Of a stretch of 64,000 nt of DNA, positions 25,172 to 34,632 are shown piece after piece. Under the pieces are notes generated by a model. It was not told the origin of the DNA and did no database searches. It saw nothing but the letters and a program-made list of their open reading frames with translations. The stretch comes from Oligoflexus sp. (GTDB taxonomy: Bacteria > Bdellovibrionota_B > Oligoflexia > Oligoflexales > Oligoflexaceae): NCBI RefSeq assembly GCF_035712445.1, contig NZ_DASTAT010000109.1:1-64000 (forward strand), in the 5' to 3' direction. The position numbers were made by a program, and so were the translations under genes. Positions within the stretch are counted from its first letter, which is position 1, and each line of letters begins with the position of its first letter.

Positions 25172-26803
25172 ATGCCAGGATTTTTGACAAACGTGTCGAG
25201 AGCTTTGACAATTTTTGCGCTGGTCTCAGCCTGCCACTCGAAAACCGTCACAAGGTCCGGAGAAACCCTAACGGCCGGATCTGTCAGCGGTAACAGCGAG
25301 CAGGCCGCCAGCGCCGACGGCATGGCCTTTCCCTCCATGCCGAACCGAACGAGTGAACAGGTTCCTCCCACGCGTGGGCCCGAAGCTCACATGGAACGGA
25401 GTCTCAACTGGAGGACCATCGAGACCACTCCGTTTTCCACCGTTTCCATAGACGTCGACACGGCATCCTATGCCCGCAGTCGGGCCATGATACGATCGGG
25501 TGGATTGCCCAGTCCCGATCGCGTGCGTCCCGAGGATTTTTTGAATTACTTCCCCTATTCCTATAGCGCACCCACCGATGACCGCATGGTGCAGGTGCAT
25601 CAGCAGCTCGTCGCTTCGCCCTGGACGCCCGGCGCGCAGGTGCTGGCCATTGGTTTGAAGGCAAAGGATTTAGGAATCGTCGATCCACCCAAAAATCTTG
25701 TATTCCTGGTCGACGTTTCGGGTTCGATGGCTGATGAAGATAAATTGCCGTTGGTGAAGTCCTCGCTGGTAAAACTCACTGACAGTCTGCGTCCCGAAGA
25801 TCGCATCGCGCTCGTGACCTATGCAGGCTATACGGAAGTCGTTCTCGATTCCACCCTGGGATCCGAGAAAGATAAAATAAAACAGGCCATCGCAAAACTC
25901 GGCGCAGGCGGTGGGACCAATGGTGGAGCCGGCATCAATCTCGCTTATGAGATCGCACAGAAACAATTCGTCGCTCAAGCGGTGAACCGCGTGATCCTGA
26001 CAACCGACGGTGATTTCAACCTCGGTATCACGAATACGAATGAACTCATTGCCCTGATTCGTAGCAAGGCCGAATCCGGAATTTTTCTGAGCATTCTCGG
26101 CTTCGGCATGAGCGGCAATGATCCTCTGATGGAAGAGGTCGCACGTGATGCCAATGGCAACTATTTCTTCATAGATAGCACCAAGGAAATCGACAAGGTC
26201 TTTGGCTCCGATCTGAAAGGCAACATCGTGACCGTGGCCAAGGATGTGAAGATTCAGATCGAGTTCAACCCGCGCCTTGTCAAATCCTATCGACTCATCG
26301 GCTATGCCGAGCGGCAGCTGCGGGATGATGAATTCAATAAGGACTCGCGTGATGCCGGGGACATGGGATCGGGACAAACTGTGACCTATCTCTACGAAAT
26401 CACTCCAAGACCAGCGGGTGAAGCCTTCACGGGAACGTATCAGCCAGCTGCAGGCGTGGATCCATTAATCTATCAAACAGCAGGCGCTTTGAATGAAGCT
26501 GCTGCGCGCGAAGAAATCGGGACCTTTAAATTGCGCTATAAAACGCCGGAAGCAGCCCTAAGTCAAAAACAGGATGAAGCGCTTTCGAATACTCTGGTAG
26601 CGACTCCATCCGTCGATGTTCAATGGCAGCTTGCTGTCGCTGAAACGGCTGTTCTCCTCGGGAAAATCAATGGGCTGGAAGGCAACCTTGCAGCTGCAAA
26701 GGCCCGCGCGGAAGCCGCGATCGGCGCTGATACCCTGGGTCTTCGCAGTGAGTTTATCAGTCTTCTCAACTCGCTGGCCGGCCGCCTTCCGAGTGTTCGT
26801 TAG
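25172..26803 (+). CDS. vWA-domain lipoprotein (YfbK type)
   Basis: About 543 residues. ATG 25172 has GGAG seven bases upstream and gives a signal with lipobox LVSAC. After a Ser/Gly linker comes the N-terminal vWF_A-associated domain (FSTVSIDVDTASYARSRAMI, VRPEDFLNYFPYSY). A von Willebrand factor A domain follows with the MIDAS motif intact (FLVDVSGSM, Thr in GGGTNGGAG, Asp in TTDGDFNLG). The C-terminal DUF3520-like region holds YEITPRP, FKLRYKTPE and AVAETAVLLG. YfbK-type proteins are periplasmic or surface adhesion/assembly factors of unknown ligand. Monocistronic apart from the possible small frame upstream. Confidence 0.93.
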   Translation: MPGFLTNVSRALTIFALVSACHSKTVTRSGETLTAGSVSGNSEQAASADGMAFPSMPNRTSEQVPPTRGPEAHMERSLNWRTIETTPFSTVSIDVDTASYARSRAMIRSGGLPSPDRVRPEDFLNYFPYSYSAPTDDRMVQVHQQLVASPWTPGAQVLAIGLKAKDLGIVDPPKNLVFLVDVSGSMADEDKLPLVKSSLVKLTDSLRPEDRIALVTYAGYTEVVLDSTLGSEKDKIKQAIAKLGAGGGTNGGAGINLAYEIAQKQFVAQAVNRVILTTDGDFNLGITNTNELIALIRSKAESGIFLSILGFGMSGNDPLMEEVARDANGNYFFIDSTKEIDKVFGSDLKGNIVTVAKDVKIQIEFNPRLVKSYRLIGYAERQLRDDEFNKDSRDAGDMGSGQTVTYLYEITPRPAGEAFTGTYQPAAGVDPLIYQTAGALNEAAAREEIGTFKLRYKTPEAALSQKQDEALSNTLVATPSVDVQWQLAVAETAVLLGKINGLEGNLAAAKARAEAAIGADTLGLRSEFISLLNSLAGRLPSVR

Positions 26804-26804
26804 G

Positions 26805-28424
26805 CTACTGCGATAGGATTTTCTGCAAAAGAAACGCCCGATCGTCATCTGTCAGAGAACGACTTCGTGGAGGCATCTGACCCGAGTCTGTTCTCTGCAG
26901 CCGATCCTTCAGCTTATCTCGATCCGTAATCCAGAGCCGGGAAACGTCCGCGTAAGCCGGCTGTCGCGACCCCGTGCTGTGACAGCTGGCTCCGTTACAG
27001 CTTTGCTGCAGAATCGGTCGCATGCTGGCCCAATCCTGTGCGCTTAGGTCCTGAATCATACCCCCATCTATATTTCCAGCCAGGGCCTGCTTCAGTTCCT
27101 CCGATGCGATCAAAGTGTGAATCAAATGCCCCGGACCTTCCGCGACCCAATTTCGAACTCTTGATTTGATGGCCTCGTCCGTCTGCGCCCAGGGCTGACC
27201 ACTGAAATCCTCCCAGGCCCGACGAGCCATGCAATCTTCGAAACCGGGGCCACGCTCCACGAAGCTTCGCATTAAAAATGCGGGACCTTCCCCCGTTTCC
27301 CCAAAAGCATGCGCCCGCGAAGAAATCCTCGGTTGATAAACGCCGCGATCCGTCCACGGCATCACCGCACCGCCCAGATTATCCAATGCATAGTGACAGC
27401 TGGAACAATCGGCCTTTTCACCATGCGCCCGATCAGTCGGTTTCAAACTGGGATTCACAAACGTTTGAATACCATCGGTATTCAGCGTGGGATTCATATC
27501 CTGGCAAAGAAAAGAACGCGTCAGCCCCGCAATTCGCGAGCGGAAATTATTATACTGCACAAGAAAGCCCGGCGCGGTCGCGATTCCGGAACGCTCGGCC
27601 CCAGCGGGATATGGCCGGACTTCTGGTTTATCGAGGGGCAGGCTGCGCAGAGTCCGCAGCGTCTCCTCTTGAAAAGCGGCGGGCGCAAACTGGGATTGAT
27701 TTTGAAGGTAGAGCCAGTAAAGGCGCCTCGTTCCATAGAATTCAGGAGCCGCGAGCAGATCGAGCCAGCTTTGATTTTTTTCATAGACCTGCAGGGCTCG
27801 TTCCGCAAATTCACGCTGCACTTCCTGCAACAACCGATTGGCTTCCTCACCCGCAATACACTGGATGCGATCTGGACCGCAGCCGCAGGCGGGATTTAAA
27901 AATCCATTCTGTCCCGCTTTCGTGCAGTCCAGGGTTTTGCCGCCCACTTCAGGAGTCAGCTCGGTCGGCAGTAAATTTGGACAGAAACGGGCCTTCACCC
28001 CTTCCGGCAACCACCAGGCCTCAGCGTTTACAGCCTCGGCCGATGCGCAGCCGCCTTTTTTGGGCGAAAAATAAACGCCGTCCGGGGTTTTGTTCAAACG
28101 GGCGTTCGGCCCCAAAAGAATGAGCGCATCGCGATAGCCCATCATATCATCAAAGTATCGCAGCATCCGGTCGCGATGTGCAGCGCTTGCCAACCACTCC
28201 TTCTGCAGATCCTCCAAGGACATTGTGCCTTGCAGCAGAGCATTGATTTCTTCGGGTTTGGGACCGTGATCCCGAATCAAGAACGAATAGGCCCGCGCGT
28301 CCTGCAGGACTTGAGTCGGGCTTGTCTCCGCGAAACGAGCATGAGGCTTCGCTTCCAGACAGCTCGATATCGCAAGGATAAAGACGCTCCACGAAAAGAT
28401 ACCCCACTTAAATAAAAAGTCCAT
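26805..28424 (-). CDS. Cytochrome c-type lipoprotein of DUF1501 operon
   Basis: About 539 residues. ATG 28424 follows AAGGAGG by seven bases; the signal ends LAISSCLEA, so lipidation is likely. Two putative c-heme sites are visible: a standard CxxCH (DCSSCHYALDNLGGA) and, near the C-terminus, SCNGASCHS, a CX4CH spacing, followed by a MPPRSRSLTDDD sequence offering a possible Met axial ligand. The middle region is cysteine-containing (NPACGCGPDRIQC) and shares the DUF1592/DUF1588-like layout of planctomycete-type cytochromes, by general resemblance only. It overlaps the DUF1501 gene upstream by 17 bases and is the last gene of the operon. Confidence 0.75.
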   Translation of the reverse strand: MDFLFKWGIFSWSVFILAISSCLEAKPHARFAETSPTQVLQDARAYSFLIRDHGPKPEEINALLQGTMSLEDLQKEWLASAAHRDRMLRYFDDMMGYRDALILLGPNARLNKTPDGVYFSPKKGGCASAEAVNAEAWWLPEGVKARFCPNLLPTELTPEVGGKTLDCTKAGQNGFLNPACGCGPDRIQCIAGEEANRLLQEVQREFAERALQVYEKNQSWLDLLAAPEFYGTRRLYWLYLQNQSQFAPAAFQEETLRTLRSLPLDKPEVRPYPAGAERSGIATAPGFLVQYNNFRSRIAGLTRSFLCQDMNPTLNTDGIQTFVNPSLKPTDRAHGEKADCSSCHYALDNLGGAVMPWTDRGVYQPRISSRAHAFGETGEGPAFLMRSFVERGPGFEDCMARRAWEDFSGQPWAQTDEAIKSRVRNWVAEGPGHLIHTLIASEELKQALAGNIDGGMIQDLSAQDWASMRPILQQSCNGASCHSTGSRQPAYADVSRLWITDRDKLKDRLQRTDSGQMPPRSRSLTDDDRAFLLQKILSQ

Positions 28425-29742
28425 GGACAGCCTCCTTGCCGAGTGTGGACTGCGCATCAGGAAAACCAAGGCCCAGGAGCACGGCCCCGGCGAATGCTTC
28501 GTGAGTCAGAGCATTGTCCGCTGTTCGCGGCACCGCTTTTTGATTGTCCCAGCCCAGGGCATGCGCGGCCGCATCGGTTTGCCCAAGGATCGTATTATCG
28601 CGCACCTTTTTTCCCATCAGGATGGCCGATGCGGATTTCCAATGATCGGTGCCTTGGGCATCATTGAATTTCGGAGTGCGGACGAATTCGGAGCCGATAA
28701 GAAGAGTCGTGGTATCAGCCAGACTCAGGTCCGGCCGCTGCGGATCGGGCGTTTGCCGCAGATCCTGAACCAGGACCAGAAGGGCCTCAGCAAAGGCCAG
28801 CTGCAGGGGCTTCTGAACCGTCAGCTCCTGATTATGGGAGTCAAACCCTTTTAAAAGAACAGTCACATAAGGGGAAAGACCGGATCGCAAAAGCTGATAG
28901 CCTCCTAAAACCATCGCCGCGTTATCCCTGGAATCTTTCACACCATAACGTGTGAGGCGATCGGGATCAGCGCCAAGTCCCTGATCCAGACGTTTATCAT
29001 AAATGCCATTCAAAGATGCTTGCAGTCGCATCCAGGAATCCATCTGGGGCTGCCGGTGCGCTGCCGCCTGCAATCGTTCGAGCTTATTGAAATCCTGAAG
29101 CATCCCTCTCAGGACCTGAGTTTGCTCCACATTCCATCCGGCCTCTAGACCAGGTTCAGCCATCATGCCTCGCATTCCATCCATGTCGTTGGAACCGAGA
29201 GGCGGCGTCATCACCGCGGTTTCGCCCAAAGGAATACGCCCGCCGAGGACGAGGTGGGAAGGAAAATTCGCGCTGCTCGCTCCCATAAGTGCGGCCAGAG
29301 CCGGATATTCACGACCGCGACTCAAACTCATGCGACCGGAAAGGGCATAAAGTTCCGCCAAAGGATGTGCCGTCACGTCCACGTAAAGGCCATTGATAAA
29401 GGCGGTGGGCAAGGCCGCAAAGGCAGGAAGAGCAGGCAAAAGTCCTGATCCAACCTGGAGTTTATCCTTGCCAGGAACAGCGCGGATCTCTTCACGCAAA
29501 TAAATGGATTCATAGGCCCCTGAGTTTCTCTTCTCTCCCAGGACAGGATCCGTGGCCAGAGTGGAATCCCAGCCGCCTCGCAAAAAAATATGCAGAAAAC
29601 GGTGGGGATCACGGCTCTGAGCCCACGCACGTTCTTCAAATTCGCCTTCGGTCAGAAGTTTAAGACCCCCGAGCTGACTCAGGATAAAAGTGCTCAAGGA
29701 ATAGCGCAGTAAATGGCGTCGGGACATGGGTGAATGTTTCAT
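28408..29742 (-). CDS. DUF1501-family Tat-secreted protein
   Basis: A 444-residue DUF1501 protein. It carries a twin-arginine-type N-terminus (MSRRHLLRYSLSTFILSQLGGLKLL). Typical segments are FLHIFLRGGWDSTLATDP, FINGLYVDVTAHPLAELYALSGRMS, YVTVLLKGFDSHNQ, LLIGSEFVRTPKFNDAQGTDHWKSASAILMG and a DNALTHEAFAGAVLLGLG end. The family belongs to the alkaline-phosphatase/sulfatase-like superfamily and is widespread beside DUF1800 or cytochrome genes; its enzymatic role is not established. Its ATG overlaps the upstream gene's stop (ATGA), and its end overlaps the cytochrome gene. Confidence 0.92.
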   Translation of the reverse strand: MKHSPMSRRHLLRYSLSTFILSQLGGLKLLTEGEFEERAWAQSRDPHRFLHIFLRGGWDSTLATDPVLGEKRNSGAYESIYLREEIRAVPGKDKLQVGSGLLPALPAFAALPTAFINGLYVDVTAHPLAELYALSGRMSLSRGREYPALAALMGASSANFPSHLVLGGRIPLGETAVMTPPLGSNDMDGMRGMMAEPGLEAGWNVEQTQVLRGMLQDFNKLERLQAAAHRQPQMDSWMRLQASLNGIYDKRLDQGLGADPDRLTRYGVKDSRDNAAMVLGGYQLLRSGLSPYVTVLLKGFDSHNQELTVQKPLQLAFAEALLVLVQDLRQTPDPQRPDLSLADTTTLLIGSEFVRTPKFNDAQGTDHWKSASAILMGKKVRDNTILGQTDAAAHALGWDNQKAVPRTADNALTHEAFAGAVLLGLGFPDAQSTLGKEAVHGLFI

Positions 29743-30206
29743 AGCGTCCAGAACTCCACAGAAGCCAGCAGGATGTAAACCACAGCGGTCCAGGTCTGCG
29801 AGGGGGTGACATTGCGTTCAAGAAGCTTGCGGAAGCGTTCTTCAAGAAAGGTAAACTCGGGGTCCGTGGGGGGACGGCTGTGAATGCGCAGAAAAAAATC
29901 CTGAAGTCTAACCTTCCATTCCGGCTGATCCGGGGTCGGTGCGGCTTTGTTCTTTTCCTTATCCATAATATAAAGAGCCGCTTCCCAGGAGATGGCCTGC
30001 GCGGCCAGAAGATTCTGGACCTTGATCTGACGATCCCGTTCATAAACAGTGTCGTGATCCAATCCACCCAAAGGCAGGGTATAACGCTGTAGAGCTGGGC
30101 TACGCCCTTGATAGGGCTTGGAGAGATCAAGACCAAACTGCGTTTGAATGTGCTTGACGAACTGTTCGGGCGTGACAAGACGCGCCGATGCCGTTGAAGT
30201 AGGCAT
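29739..30206 (-). CDS. Small helical protein heading DUF1501/cytochrome operon
   Basis: A 155-residue protein, first of three overlapping genes. GGAGG precedes ATG 30206. It has no signal peptide and is mainly helical (ARLVTPEQFVKHIQTQFGL, KVQNLLAAQAISWEAALYIM, EWKVRLQDFFLRIHSRPP, FTFLEERFRKLLERN) with a hydrophobic C-terminus (TWTAVVYILLASVEFWTL). That end resembles a portion of the planctomycete-type cytochrome-associated domains, where LLxSxEF motifs recur (ASxEF is seen here and again in the downstream cytochrome as IASEEL). So it may be a split-off module of that architecture. Function unknown. Confidence 0.7.
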   Translation of the reverse strand: MPTSTASARLVTPEQFVKHIQTQFGLDLSKPYQGRSPALQRYTLPLGGLDHDTVYERDRQIKVQNLLAAQAISWEAALYIMDKEKNKAAPTPDQPEWKVRLQDFFLRIHSRPPTDPEFTFLEERFRKLLERNVTPSQTWTAVVYILLASVEFWTL

Positions 30207-30368
30207 AAGAATCCTCCAGATTGAACTGGAGCTTTAGACGAAGGAACGAACGGTGAGGTTCAAAAAATTTTTGAGGGTTGGTTTTGACTTAGCGAAAAGT
30301 CGTCTTGCAGCGAGACCATGCAAAAGCTCAGGTATGAGGGAAGCTATTGAACCTTGAGCTTTGCTCAT

Positions 30369-30395
30369 AGGCTCGAGGCCTGAAGCTTCGAGCCT
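30369..30395 (-). terminator. Hairpin after small lipoprotein gene
   Basis: AGGCTCGA (30369-30376) pairs perfectly with TCGAGCCT (30388-30395) across an 11-base loop, about 10 bases past the stop of the small lipoprotein gene. No good T-run follows, so efficiency is uncertain. Confidence 0.5.
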
Positions 30396-30404
30396 GGCGG
30401 TGGA

Positions 30405-30698
30405 TTATTTCTGACCGATTGCTTCCACTGAATATAATTGTACGATCACGAAATTCCGCATTGTCAGGCGGGTTGTCACGTTCTTGGCTGCGCCCTGGGC
30501 AGCCAGCTTACCAACCGCTTCACGCTCAAGGCTGTCAGCCGAAGGAACGGTGAGAGCAAGGAAACCAATGCCCGAGCTTTCGGCCCGAAGACTTGATTTG
30601 GCATCGCCGCTGACGACATCAGAAACACCTACGCTCGACAGTCCAATGCAACCAGTCAAGAGAGGAGAAAGACACAGCGAGAGCAGAAGCTTTTTCAT
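30405..30698 (-). CDS. Small lipoprotein, unknown function
   Basis: A 97-residue lipoprotein with signal MKKLLLSLCLSPLLTGC (lipobox LLTGC) and a glycine/serine-rich start of the mature part. A compact C-terminal domain follows (SLEREAVGKLAAQGAAKNVTTRLTMRNF, then VIVQLYSVEAIGQK). The pattern of an alanine/lysine helix followed by TTRLTxxNFxIVQLYxVxA resembles small TRL/TrpR-locus-like bacterial lipoproteins, a resemblance I hold loosely. Single-gene unit followed by a hairpin. Confidence 0.75.
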   Translation of the reverse strand: MKKLLLSLCLSPLLTGCIGLSSVGVSDVVSGDAKSSLRAESSGIGFLALTVPSADSLEREAVGKLAAQGAAKNVTTRLTMRNFVIVQLYSVEAIGQK

Positions 30699-30956
30699 GA
30701 TTCATTCCTTTTCAGAGTTGCTTGAACTTAAAAGCATAAGTCCTCCGGCATAACATTTCAATAATATTGTGAAGATATCAGTGCCAACGGCAAACCATTC
30801 AATGATCGCCTCGCTGAATGGAGCCAGCTCGTACAGATGATCAATGACTGGGATAAGGGGCATCGCTCAATTGTTCGGCAGCGCTTGGGAGGGGGGGCGG
30901 TCCAATCCAGGGGAAATCGCGCGAAGATGGCAAAACTTGGGTATGAATTTTTATAA

Positions 30957-30977
30957 ACCCCGCGCGAGACGCGGGGT
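30957..30977 (-). terminator. Rho-independent terminator of pepA
   Basis: ACCCCGCG (30957-30964) and CGCGGGGT (30970-30977) form a perfect GC-rich stem with a 5-base loop, 10 bases beyond the pepA stop. On the minus strand it is followed by TTTATAAAAATT. Confidence 0.8.
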
Positions 30978-30986
30978 CCACCGCTA

Positions 30987-32486
30987 TCAGGACAGGAACA
31001 TTTCCGCAGCACCGACCAGGGCCCGCACACCGAAGGCGCTGCCGCCATTGGTATGATAGCCAGTCGCACCACAGGCCCATGCAGTCCCTGCAATATCAAT
31101 ATGCGCCCATTCGCAGTTGGAATCCTTCACGAACTCACGCAGGAAGAGCCCACCCATGATCGGTCCAGCTTTGACGCTCGGCTTCGCGATATTCTTATAA
31201 TCCGCCAGCTGGCTGTTCACTTCCGATTCCAGTTCCGGCCACAGCGGGAGTTGCCACAGAGGCTCGCCCACGCGCTCGCTCACCTTCTTCAGGAAGTCCG
31301 CAGTTTTCTGCTCTTTCACCATGATCCCGGCACCAACGTGTCCAAGGCCCATGATCACAGCGCCGGTCAGCGTTGCGATATCCAGAACGAGTTCCGGTTT
31401 GAATTTATCGCAGACATAAGACAGCACATCCGCAAGGACGAGGCGGCCTTCGGCATCCGTATTCAGAATCTCAATCGTCTTGCCATTGAACGCGGTCACG
31501 ACATCACCCGGCTTGGTCGCTTTCGGACCGAGCATGTTTTCCACCGCACCCAAAGCGCAGATCACGTTCACCGGCGGCTGCACGGCGGTGAAATACATCG
31601 CTGCGCCCAGAACGGCCGCGGCCCCCGACATATCGAATTTCATTTCTTCCAGGCCAGCGGATGGCTTGATGTTGATGCCACCGGCATCGAAGGTCACGCC
31701 TTTGCCGACGAGGGCCACAGTTTTCGCAGGGTTTTTCCCGGTGATTTTGATCGCAACGAGGCGCGGATCGGTGTGCGCGCCGTGCGCCACGCTCAGGAAC
31801 GAACCCATACCGAGCTGTTCCATTTCCTTGCGACCCAGCACCACCAGCTCAGCCGCGGACTTCTCGAACAGATCTTTCGAAATCGCAGCGAACTGATCGG
31901 GATTGATGAAATTGCTGGGTGCATCCTGCAGCCACTTGGTGAAAAGAAGGGCTTTCGCCATTTCCACGCGCTTGTTCAATTCCGTGGCATCCTTGGCCGC
32001 GACGGAAACTTTTTTAGGGAATTCCGTGTTCGACTTGGATTTGAAAGCCGCGCCATCATCCTGCCCGATCAGGAAACCTTCCAGGACGTCCAAAGCCTTC
32101 AGGCTGTCGGTATCGGCAATGCAAAGCTCCTTCGCCTTGCTCTTGGCCAAGGCAGCGGCGGTATCCAAACCCAACTGCCGCGCCACCTGCACGGGATTGG
32201 TCTTGATACCCGACTGGGCGACCAATAAAAATTTCTTTCCATCGAGCTGAATGCGGATCTGCTTTTCGCCCGGTGTCCAACCCTGGGCTTCCACTTCCTT
32301 CAGAAGACGCTCGGTCGTCTGGGTGTCGAGCAAACTGTTATTGAGAGAAAGCTTATCGCCTTCGCTGCGCACGGCAACGAGGTTCCATGCGTCAGCGGCA
32401 AGGGCATTGGCGGTTTCGACTTTAAGCTGGCTCAACCACTGAAAAGATTTGGGCAAATAATCTTTCCAGGAGGTGTACTTTAGCAT
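30987..32486 (-). CDS. pepA: Leucyl aminopeptidase (M17)
   Basis: A 499-residue M17 cytosolic aminopeptidase, removing N-terminal residues from peptides as a two-metal hexamer. The metal-binding signature NTDAEGRL is exact; the Lys/Asp ligand region VGKGVTFDAGGINIKPS, MKFDMSGAAAVLG and the C-terminal ADYKNIAKPSVKAGPIMGGLFLREF are all present. The N-terminal 190 residues form the usual variable alpha/beta domain. AAGGAT precedes the ATG, and a strong hairpin terminates the gene. Monocistronic. Confidence 0.96.
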   Translation of the reverse strand: MLKYTSWKDYLPKSFQWLSQLKVETANALAADAWNLVAVRSEGDKLSLNNSLLDTQTTERLLKEVEAQGWTPGEKQIRIQLDGKKFLLVAQSGIKTNPVQVARQLGLDTAAALAKSKAKELCIADTDSLKALDVLEGFLIGQDDGAAFKSKSNTEFPKKVSVAAKDATELNKRVEMAKALLFTKWLQDAPSNFINPDQFAAISKDLFEKSAAELVVLGRKEMEQLGMGSFLSVAHGAHTDPRLVAIKITGKNPAKTVALVGKGVTFDAGGINIKPSAGLEEMKFDMSGAAAVLGAAMYFTAVQPPVNVICALGAVENMLGPKATKPGDVVTAFNGKTIEILNTDAEGRLVLADVLSYVCDKFKPELVLDIATLTGAVIMGLGHVGAGIMVKEQKTADFLKKVSERVGEPLWQLPLWPELESEVNSQLADYKNIAKPSVKAGPIMGGLFLREFVKDSNCEWAHIDIAGTAWACGATGYHTNGGSAFGVRALVGAAEMFLS

Positions 32487-32818
32487 ACGGAATCCTTTCT
32501 TTTCTCGACTCCAGCTTTTTGGCTGGACACTCGCGGAATAGGGAAGCAGATTTCTTGCTTGCGTGCCTTGGAGAGGTCAGAACTAGCATAGTTTTGCGCG
32601 TGGTGTCCACGAGACAAAGCTACACGCGCGGAGGATTCGGCTGCATCCACGCACAGGACACAGTTTGGTCCTGAGCGTACGAACAGTCCCTTTCAAAGAC
32701 TTGCGTTTCGAATGGGGAAGGGCCAGAATACTCACCGCATAGGCCCTCAATTGGCCTCAATTCAGGACTGCTCTTGATTTTCAAGGGATTCGCCTGTTCG
32801 CATCACAGGAGCTACAAC
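32487..32818. other. Divergent promoter region of pepA and eno
   Basis: 332 bases without a gene, shared by the 5' ends of pepA and eno. A 6-base inverted repeat TCCAGC/GCTGGA (32510-32527) sits close to the pepA start, and GGCC-containing repeats precede eno. I see no promoter hexamers good enough to call. Confidence 0.4.
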
Positions 32819-34075
32819 ATGAGTGTTATTTCGTATGTAAACGCCCGTGAAATTATCGACTCCCGCGGCAATCCGACCGTCGAAGTCGAAGTCATGACCG
32901 AGTCCGGGTATTTCGGACGCGCAGCAGTGCCCTCAGGCGCATCGACCGGTCAATATGAAGCTTGCGAACTCCGTGACGGCGACAAGCAAAGATACGGCGG
33001 CAAAGGCGTTTTGAAGGCGATCGGCAACGTCAAGGACCGCATCGCTCCCAAGCTTTTGGGTATCGACGTCTGCTCGCAAACCGAGATCGATCATCTTCTT
33101 ATCGAACTCGACGGCACTCCCAACAAAACCAATCTCGGCGCCAACGCGATCCTCGGCGTGTCCCTCGCTGTGGCCAAGGCCGCTGCGGAATCCGTGGGCC
33201 TGCCCCTTTACCGCTACCTCGGCGGCGTGCATGCCAACCGACTGCCCGTCCCCATGATGAACGTCATCAACGGCGGCGCTCATGCTGATAACAACGTCGA
33301 CTTCCAGGAATTCATGATCGTGCCCTTCGGCGCGCCCACCTTCCGCGAAAGTCTGCGCTATGGCGTGGAAGTGTTCCACTCCCTGAAGTCCGTTCTGAAA
33401 GACAAAAAACTGAACACCGCTGTCGGTGATGAAGGCGGCTTCGCTCCTGACCTCGTCTCGAACAAAGCGGCTCTCGATATTCTGATGGAAGCCATTCAAA
33501 AGGCTGGTTTCAAGCCTGGTGAAGATATCGGCATCGCGCTCGACGTGGCCGCTTCCGAATTCTGGAAAAACGGCGAATACTATCTGGAAGGCGAAAAACG
33601 CGGCTTTGATCGCGAAGGCATGGTGAAATTCCTGGCCGGTCTCGCCCGTGATTATCCCATCATGTCGATCGAAGACGGCCTCGATGAAAACGACTGGGAA
33701 GGTTTCCGCCTTCTGACCGCGGAAATCGGTGAGCAGGTTCAGATCGTCGGTGACGACCTCTTCGTGACCAACTCGAACCGTCTGCAGCAGGGCATCGAGC
33801 AGGGCGCGGCCAACGCGATCCTGGTGAAATTGAATCAGATCGGTACACTGACCGAAACCCTCGACGCCATCACCCTGGCGACACGCTCGGGTTACAATAG
33901 CATCATCTCGCACCGTTCTGGCGAAACAGAAGACTCCACCATCGCTGACCTCGCGGTCGCTGTGGGCTGCGGTCAGATCAAAACCGGCTCGGCTTCGCGT
34001 ACGGATCGTATCTGTAAGTACAACCAGCTCCTCCGCATTGAAGAGGAACTGGGTTCGACCGCTCGTTTTGGTTGA
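32819..34075 (+). CDS. eno: Enolase
   Basis: A 418-residue enolase, converting 2-phosphoglycerate to phosphoenolpyruvate in glycolysis and gluconeogenesis. ATG 32819 has AGGAG upstream and begins MSVISYVNAREIIDSRGNPT; the longer in-frame extension is not family-like. Active-site segments are intact: GASTGQYEA, GGAHADNNVDFQEFM, VGDEGGFAP, SIEDGLDENDW, VGDDLFVTN, LVKLNQIGTLTET and SHRSGETEDSTIADLAVA. A strong terminator follows. Confidence 0.98.
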   Translation: MSVISYVNAREIIDSRGNPTVEVEVMTESGYFGRAAVPSGASTGQYEACELRDGDKQRYGGKGVLKAIGNVKDRIAPKLLGIDVCSQTEIDHLLIELDGTPNKTNLGANAILGVSLAVAKAAAESVGLPLYRYLGGVHANRLPVPMMNVINGGAHADNNVDFQEFMIVPFGAPTFRESLRYGVEVFHSLKSVLKDKKLNTAVGDEGGFAPDLVSNKAALDILMEAIQKAGFKPGEDIGIALDVAASEFWKNGEYYLEGEKRGFDREGMVKFLAGLARDYPIMSIEDGLDENDWEGFRLLTAEIGEQVQIVGDDLFVTNSNRLQQGIEQGAANAILVKLNQIGTLTETLDAITLATRSGYNSIISHRSGETEDSTIADLAVAVGCGQIKTGSASRTDRICKYNQLLRIEEELGSTARFG

Positions 34076-34094
34076 TTTCTCGTTTATGGATGAG

Positions 34095-34122
34095 GCCCGC
34101 TTCGTTTCGAGGCGGGCTTTTT
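34095..34122 (+). terminator. Rho-independent terminator of eno
   Basis: GCCCGC (34095-34100) and GCGGGC (34112-34117) with an 11-base loop are followed directly by five T residues, 20 bases past the enolase stop. Confidence 0.85.
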
Positions 34123-34145
34123 CTCGTCATTTATTTGGAGTCACT

Positions 34146-34556
34146 GTGAAGCTCAAAGCTCGGGTCTGGATCATTGTTGCCGTTTTCCTGACGGTGCTGG
34201 CCGGTTTTGCCTATAAGATCGCGCGTGCCAAAAAGGCTGCCGTTTTTGCCGCGGCCACTCCCTATCAGCGCGGCTGGATGCTCATCGAAGACAAAGGCTG
34301 CGTGGCCTGTCATCAGCAGTCCTCGGGTTTCCGGGCTCCGGTCCTGAATAATCTCCTGGGCCGGACTGTCAAACTCGCGGATGGCAGCGAGATTACGGCC
34401 GATGCCGCCTATATCAAGGAATCCATTATCGCGCCCATGACCAAGGTCGTGGCCGGTTACCAGCCAGTTATGCCAAATTATCAGGGACAGTTCACCGATG
34501 AAGAAATGGAGGCTCTGATAGCCGCCATGAAGCCCGAGGCAAACCCTGCGGAATAG
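34146..34556 (+). CDS. Membrane-anchored monoheme cytochrome c
   Basis: A 136-residue protein starting at GTG 34146, with TTGGAG nine bases upstream; a longer in-frame version would run back through the eno terminator. An uncleaved or cleaved N-terminal TM (VWIIVAVFLTVLAGFAYKIA) is followed by a class I cytochrome c domain: heme site CVACHQQ, the LLGR turn, and an axial-Met motif VMPNYQGQ. The sequence YIKESIIAPMTKVV is characteristic of the cytochrome domain fused to some cytochrome oxidase subunit II proteins, here free-standing. It likely shuttles electrons at the periplasmic face of the inner membrane. Confidence 0.9.
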   Translation: MKLKARVWIIVAVFLTVLAGFAYKIARAKKAAVFAAATPYQRGWMLIEDKGCVACHQQSSGFRAPVLNNLLGRTVKLADGSEITADAAYIKESIIAPMTKVVAGYQPVMPNYQGQFTDEEMEALIAAMKPEANPAE

Positions 34557-34632
34557 GCTTGACCTGGATGACTCCAGAGGCTTAGCTACGAGGGACTTTC
34601 CACCCCCTAGTATCTTCGATCAGGAGTCAATT

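Noticed and set aside
31053..32228. 391-codon frame opposite pepA
   Set aside because: Shadow of the M17 peptidase gene.
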